Below, in pieces: positions 57,512-64,000 of a DNA stretch of 64,000 nucleotides. The translations under genes and the position numbers were made by a program. The notes beneath the pieces are model-generated. The model saw only the letters and a program-made list of their open reading frames with translations, did not search any database and was not told where the DNA came from. How positions within the stretch are numbered: the first letter of the stretch is position 1; the number at the start of each line of letters is the position of its first letter. Source of the DNA: Agaricus subrufescens (lineage: Eukaryota; Basidiomycota; Agaricomycetes; Agaricales; Agaricaceae); NCBI GenBank assembly GCA_029945375.1, contig CM057057.1, forward strand, positions 3,348,001 through 3,412,000, given 5' to 3'.

Positions 57512-57923
57512 ATGACAGTGATTACCAGTTGGCTCACAGGCGACCTAGTCTTGTTGTGTTACTCAAAGTTCTTGAACAGATCATCTTTACCTTCGTGGCC
57601 ACAGATTTGCGTAGGCCTTGTTCATTATAAGTGTCATGGAATTCAAACGAAAAGTTAGTAATAACCATTATCGCCTAGGTTTTTACCTTTAACATAAGAG
57701 AAATATCGGCGTGTTTATCGACCTCATGTATAAATTTACCGACTAAGGCGGACAATACAGATATGTTCCTGTCATACAATCTGGCAGTGGTACTCATACA
57801 AATCTGCATTGGCTCGACAGTGCTCGACGTCATGATTGTGGTAGTATGCTGACAGTACTATCTCACAAGTAAGTATCAGATCCTAGCCAACTGGCTAGCG
57901 CGTTAATAGCGAGGTTTTTTTTC
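57512..57923. other. Convergent intergenic region RBM39 / MFS transporter
   Basis: About 410 bp between two convergent stops. It is AT-rich with no recognisable gene or repeat; it presumably carries 3' UTRs. Confidence 0.45.
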
Positions 57924-60415
57924 TTAGTACATGTAACGGAAAAGGGGGGATTCTGGTCCTGCCGCCAGGTTCTCCGTCTTAACGTCTTGTGGTCTTATGT
58001 TCACTCCCTGCGCCTTGTTTCTTTTCCTGTTCTCAAGCCTCATCCAGAGACCTATTCTGTTGAAGATATAAGGCATGCTAGCCAGACAAAGAAGAAATTT
58101 AGACTCGCCCTCCAACGACAATGAAACAAATTGCCCCAGATGTAGCTTTGGCCAGCGAGTGAGAGATCTTCAGATAAATGAGCATCACTCAAGACTTACC
58201 AGAGGTTATCAGTGCTGCTCTACAGGTCAGTATGACTATACCTATAAGGATTGGTTTACGTACCTGGTAGATATCTCGGCTCATCTTGCTGTCGGAAAAC
58301 ATTCGTCGAAATTAACCCGGCGGAATTGGCGATGGCAACTGAGTATCGTATATGTTAACAAGATCGCCAAGTTGTTTCATTTTTCCAATCCGTCCCTTAC
58401 CCATGATTCCAGCGACCAATGCCCGTCTAGATTCATGCGGAGTATTGTTTGCATACCTGAAGAGATAAGCTTTTTAGTATTCAAGAAAAGCATTGTTCTG
58501 TTGGCTTACCAAGTGGCTACAAGAACAGAAGGGGCGAATGCCTTGGTTTTCCGTCAGATAGGTGAGAAAGTCAATAATAGAGAGCTTACACCCATGGTAA
58601 GAAGGAAACATGCAAAGTAAGCGACACCTTTGTTATGGACAACGTCAATGCTTCCCAAAATAATGAAGCCTACAAGTCCAATCAGCAGTGGTATACAGCT
58701 GTCTCTCATGAGTACAAGTGAAGCGTATCTTCATAGTCAAAGTAACTCACATATGTATCGACCGCTCTCGGAAATAATCTGAGGAGAATGTTAGAGCGAC
58801 CAAGGTCACTGCCCCAACTATGTTAGGGGCTACCGTGAAAAGATTAGTTTTGACAGTGGGATAATTGAGACTAGCAACGATTTGAGGCAGGAAATTATTG
58901 ACGCTTGCTAAAGGAACGCCGAAAGTCAGGTTAACAACTGCCCAAAGCCTACGATGCCGCCACACTGGTATCAGCAATCATCAGTGGGTACTAGACAGTT
59001 TCGCCGTACCAATACATCGGACTCGCAAGGGGTCGGATACTGTCACGGAGACTCAGCTTTTCGTCTGCTGTCACAGAAGAGTCCGCTAAAATTCTCAATC
59101 GCGCAACTTCTTTTTCGCGGATACTTAGGAACCACCAAGTGGAGGGGGAACGGGGAAGCCAAAGGAAGGCAATGACGGCGAACACTATTGTTGATCCACC
59201 TGGAATGAATGGAAATATTGAGTGGCCCCAAATTCAAGAATCCGCTGTCAGACATACCTTCAATCCAGAATAAAAACTGCCATCCCTTGTACTTGGAGTG
59301 TTTAAGTTGGAAAACACCAAACGCGATAAGGCCTGCAAAGGTTTGAACTTTTTGAGCTCCGTACCTTGAGAATCCGGAAGGCAGTCCACATACCAGAGAA
59401 AGCGCCCGAAATCGCAGACATAGCTGAAGGAAGAGATGGATGTTAGCGAGGAAATTAGTGTTCGATCGGGATATTAATACCATAGAACACGCCGAGTCTG
59501 GAGGCCAACTCGTTCCTCTTGTAGAACGTAGAGAGATAGAACAATACTCCAGGAAGCATCGCTGCCTCAAAAATTCCCAAGAACCAGCGAATTGCGAATA
59601 CCTCTTTAACAGAAATAAACTCATGGCTTAGATATATGAGTAGAAGGGGTTTGGCTTACGAGAAAAACCTCTCGCAATCGTTGACAGAAGAGACCTGAAC
59701 ATGTGAATGAGCTAGCATCCTGGTAGCTATTGGGATAGTACTGACATGGATCCCTGTTGACGTCATTAAAGCAAAAGAAAGGCCAGCGATGAAGAGACTC
59801 ACGAAGCCGACCATCATGATTGGAAGCACACGGGCTGCAGAGAAGCGTTTTGCAAGAAGCGCGATTGGGGTGCCAAAACTTGATGTCCGGCCGTTGGTAA
59901 AGACAAAAGCGAGGCATTTAGAAATCGGCCTACTCACAGGCAAAACGGTACCTTAGAACATGGTGAGTCCGGATCACGCATCGAAGCTAGAAAAGACATA
60001 CATAGAACACCATCACGAGAATGTAATACTAAAGAAAAATCTCGTTTTTCGCTGGTTGGTTGCGAAACTAACATTCGCATACCTGGTTGCCTGTCAAGCC
60101 GATGTCCTAATTGTTATTTTTGTTAGTTGCATCTGAAGTAACCATTCAGATGATCCTAACCTTATCCCATCCTTCTGTCTTTGCATTACCAACATTACCC
60201 TTGTCAAGTGCGTTACACAGATACCTGAAAACTTGAATACAAGGGGAATCATGGTTATAAGATACCCCTCACATGAGTGCCAAAGGTGCAAGCAGACACA
60301 GATCATATTTACGCCTTAGTTTGCTTTCTTCGGAGGCGCTGTAATCTTTAGTGGGAGACACATCTTGCTCGAGAACATCGTCAACGTGTTTAGGTTGGAG
60401 GTCGTCGGATTTCAT
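57924..60415 (-). CDS. MFS transporter, anion:cation symporter (Dal5/Tna1-like) family
   Basis: Twelve-TM permease of the ACS group (allantoate, nicotinate, pantothenate or similar). The start at 60415 (MKSDDLQPKHVDDVLEQDVS) is a hydrophilic N-terminus. Then SEESKLRRKYDLCLLAPLALMYLCNALDKGNVGNAKTEGWDKDIGLTGNQYYILVMVFYV fits the first TM and the D-x-G-N loop motif. Later, SKGWQFLFWIEGGSTIVFAVIAFLWLPRSP and LWAVVNLTFGVPLASVNNFLPQIV follow, and the C-terminal segment ends PESPLFRYMY, the usual ACS end. Over ten introns; several junctions, especially at 57950-58450 and 59300-59950, are approximate. Substrate not predictable. It is divergent from the D-serine dehydratase gene. Confidence 0.8.
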
Positions 60416-61058
60416 TGCTGCAGCGCTAGCGTTTGGTATATCGTGGTTCGCTGCGATGCGATGGTTTTACTGGTCTGACGAAGGATGTGCTAAGTATGCC
60501 AGAAGGCCGGGCTTCTACGAACCACGGGTTGGTACTCCACTCCCAAGATAAATACTACCTTTCTTCTGGGAACTGTACCGTTGACGCAATGTCGCAATCG
60601 GCCAGCCCTGATATATCAACACGGCGGACCGGAAAGTGCGGCAGCGTGGGGAGGTAGGTCGAGTCTCGTGCCCAAGATCCTGCCACGAGATCAGGAGGGT
60701 AGTTTATTTCGGTGCTATTTTTATCGCCTTCGCTGTCGCATGCCCCCGCTTACCCCAGACTCGAGCCTGATTGCCTGGTCACCATCATCAACTACCAGCG
60801 TGGTCGTGATGTCAGCGACAATATTATTATTGAGCCCACCCGCGGATTGTGCGCTGAATGCTGGCCCTTTGATGGTAAAGAAATAAAGAACAAAATAGCC
60901 ACACCGCCCAAAAGCCCAGAAGGTGGCAAAATAAATATGTGGCAAAGTACTTCTATATTGGGATATCATTATGGGAATACTAGGATCCATGTGTTGGCGA
61001 TACTGGCTTAACAAAATCGGACAATCATTTGGCTTGTCCCATCCTCAACCATCAGAAA
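60416..61058. promoter_or_regulatory. Divergent promoter region between MFS transporter and D-serine dehydratase
   Basis: About 640 bp between two divergent starts. It contains short open frames only, and no recognisable RNA gene. GC-rich patches with CGG triplets, which could be Zn2Cys6 factor sites, occur near 60620-60660, but no defined operator can be called. Co-regulation of the two genes is a possibility. Confidence 0.4.
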
Positions 61059-62628
61059 ATGGTTGCTCAAACCACGACTCCTATTGATTTGCTACTGGGC
61101 CCCAGTAAGGATGCCCTCAGGAGTAAGTTCGTCGGTAAATCCTTGGATGGAATCCGCACTCCGGCTTTCATTATCGATCGGTCCTTATTCGCAAAGAATT
61201 GTGCGAGTATGCATCAGAGAGCTGAAGAGTGGGGTGCAACTTTCCGCGCTCATTTGAAAACCCACAAGGTACGTATGATATACTGTGTTCCAGACTCTTA
61301 TCATAATCACACGATACCGCTTAAAATCAGACGGCTGAGGGTTCAAGGCTACAACTTGTTTCTGAGCGGGGTCGCTCTCATGCTGTAGTCGTCTCAACGA
61401 TTTTGGAAGCCTGGTCAGTTGTCAGCTCGGGTTTAGTGAAAGATGGAATCGTGAAAGATGTATAGCATCTCCTCTCTTTTTTGTGCATTACTGATAATAA
61501 ACTTAGATTTTGTATGGGCTGCCTATTGGCGTTGACAAGATAGCCGACCTTTCACGGCTATGGGAAGATATAGAACAACAGGGCGGCATCGTACGGATAC
61601 TCATTGATCACGTAGAACAAGTCAGGCACCTGGAAGAGTTTGAAAAACATAATAGCAAACCCAGAAAGTGGTCCGTGTTCGTCAAAGTTCACAGTGGCCA
61701 AAAGTAGGGGATATGCCTCTGCCAGTGGTCAGCTGAAACTGATGGCACCGATAGCCGTGCAGGTGTCCACCCAGAATCGCCAGGTTTCCGCAATCTCGTG
61801 TGCCGGTTACTGGCGTCTCCTGCCATATCAATTCACGGATTCTATGGCCATGCAGGAAATTCCTATGGCTCCACGTCCCTGTGTGAAGCATCTTCGTTTC
61901 TTTCCGGTGAAGTCCAGACCGTAAACAGGGCCGCAGAGATTGCGCTGGAAGAAATTTCGAACCAAAATTCTGGGACCGTTCATCGTTCAGATCCCTTTGT
62001 ACTTTCAGTAGGCTCTACTCCAACAGCCCACGCGGCCAGTGCAGAAGCCCGCAAAATTCTCTCTCAAACGCTACATGGGAACTTGGAATTGCATGCAGGT
62101 AAGAACACATGCTCTCATGATCCGGCGATCTCTTATTTCCAACTAGGGAACTACCCGATGTTGGATCTGCAACAGCGACATACGACATTGATAGGTGACG
62201 CACAAATAGCCCAAAGGGTGAGAGCTACTGTGATCTCGTACTACCTTGGCAGGGGTGCAGGGGGTAGAGATGAGGCTCTAGTCGATGCAGGTGCTATTGC
62301 GTTTAGCAAGGATTCGGGTCCTTCCGGAGATTTCGGAGAGGTTATTGGTCGGCCATGGAGGCTTGTACGTATGTCCCAGGAACATGGTATCATAGCAGAG
62401 ACGGAACCTTCCGGAGACCAGACGGAGAAGCTCGCAATCGGCACTGTACTGGACATCATTGGTCAACATGCATGCCTTATCGCTGCGGTAAGTGGCGTGC
62501 GAGATAGACTCGGACAGTTTACTAATTTTTTGACTGGTCAGGCCTATCCCTGGTTCTATGTGGTTGATGAGAACATCGAGGGCGGGCGGGAAATAGTCGA
62601 CATATGGGTTCCGTGGAAGGGGTGGTAG
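61059..62628 (+). CDS. DSD1: D-serine dehydratase / D-threonine aldolase-like PLP enzyme
   Basis: PLP- and zinc-dependent fold-type III enzyme converting D-serine to pyruvate and ammonia. The start at 61059 (MVAQTTTPIDLLLG) is followed by LDGIRTPAFIIDRSLFAKNCA and the PLP-lysine motif FRAHLKTHK. The alanine-racemase-like barrel has DILYGLPIGVDKIADLSRLW, RILIDHVEQ, RAGVHPESP and GHAGNSY, and SVGSTPTAHAAS. A Zn-site His and Cys lie in IGQHACLIAAAYPWFYVVDE. The protein ends IVDIWVPWKGW. About four introns, including 61269-61330, 61431-61507 and 61707-61768. The neighbours, a MFS transporter and Rab4, offer no pathway link beyond the shared promoter with the transporter. Confidence 0.86.
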
Positions 62629-62714
62629 CCGTAGATATAGGGTCACGTGCTAACCTGACATGCGACCTGGTTGAGCATTTCACCTGAGGCTTCATCCCAT
62701 CTGCTCACTAAACT

Positions 62715-63820
<1,106 letters not shown>

Positions 63821-64000
63821 TATGTCCATGGTTAGATTTCTTGGTGTTGCTCACATGGCCCGCATTTTTAGGCTCACAGAGCTATTGTCATTGTTCGCAT
63901 CGCATACCCGTTGGTTTACTATACCATGGCATGGCATAATCATTGTGTCCGCTTCCCTACTTCTAATCTTCGCTCAGACACTTCATTACTTGTGATCTAG

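Noticed and set aside
58075..58620. 181-codon open frame on the + strand
   Set aside because: It lies opposite the 3' exons of the MFS transporter, which give the expected ACS-family C-terminus on the minus strand; the + frame has no recognisable domain.

Overview
The window looks like a gene-dense stretch of nuclear DNA from a filamentous basidiomycete, most likely an agaricomycete. Almost every gene is split by many short introns of about 50-60 nt. The gene set is fungal: SKT5, EXO84, a SIZ/PIAS SUMO ligase, DUG3, ICE2, PEX16 and a DUF2235 protein. Several long proteins resemble families I associate with Agaricomycetes. I see no tRNA or rRNA gene, no CRISPR array and no recognisable transposon.

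Layout. 1-4 kb: a Baeyer-Villiger-type flavin monooxygenase. 4-9 kb: EXO84 (-) and the chitin synthase activator SKT5/CHS4 (+) in a very tight head-to-head pair. 9-12.4 kb: a TatD nuclease (-) and peroxisomal 3-ketoacyl-CoA thiolase (+), both with unusual splicing. 12.7-13.6 kb: a secreted Kex2-processed repeat protein (-), a candidate peptide or RiPP precursor. 14-24.4 kb: ESF1, NUDC, SIZ1, the ADP/ATP carrier and the mitochondrial helicase IRC3. 24.4-29.7 kb: a fused pseudouridine-catabolic enzyme, MoaE and ICE2. 30.4-36.5 kb: DUG3, AGM1/PCM1, SEC17 and NUS1. 36.8-47.9 kb: a DUF2235 protein, a very large membrane protein of unknown function, RRP36 and a CorA/MNR2-type Mg transporter. 48-51 kb: an unknown coiled-coil protein and PEX16. 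51.4-63.8 kb: a cupin protein, an L-rhamnose-1-dehydrogenase-like SDR, a ketol-acid reductoisomerase-like protein, RBM39/Rsd1, an MFS transporter, D-serine dehydratase and a Rab4-type GTPase.

Most genes are housekeeping: exocytosis and wall synthesis (EXO84, SKT5, SEC17, Rab4, AGM1), ribosome biogenesis (ESF1, RRP36), peroxisomes (thiolase with a PTS2, PEX16) and small-molecule metabolism. Many are divergent pairs less than 200 bp apart, so they probably share promoters.

The most notable items are these. (i) The Kex2-processed repeat precursor has 22-residue units ending in Lys-Arg, with a 29-bp partial duplication that shifts the frame near its 3' end. (ii) The thiolase gene appears to need an AT-AC intron, a GC-AG intron and a 7-nt microexon; the exons I place sum to exactly 413 codons. 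(iii) The TatD gene has a 9-nt microexon. (iv) A G-rich, quadruplex-prone block and a sharp strand-composition switch lie at the EXO84/SKT5 divergent start. Exon boundaries were read by eye from splice signals and family conservation, so gene ends are firmer than some internal junctions.
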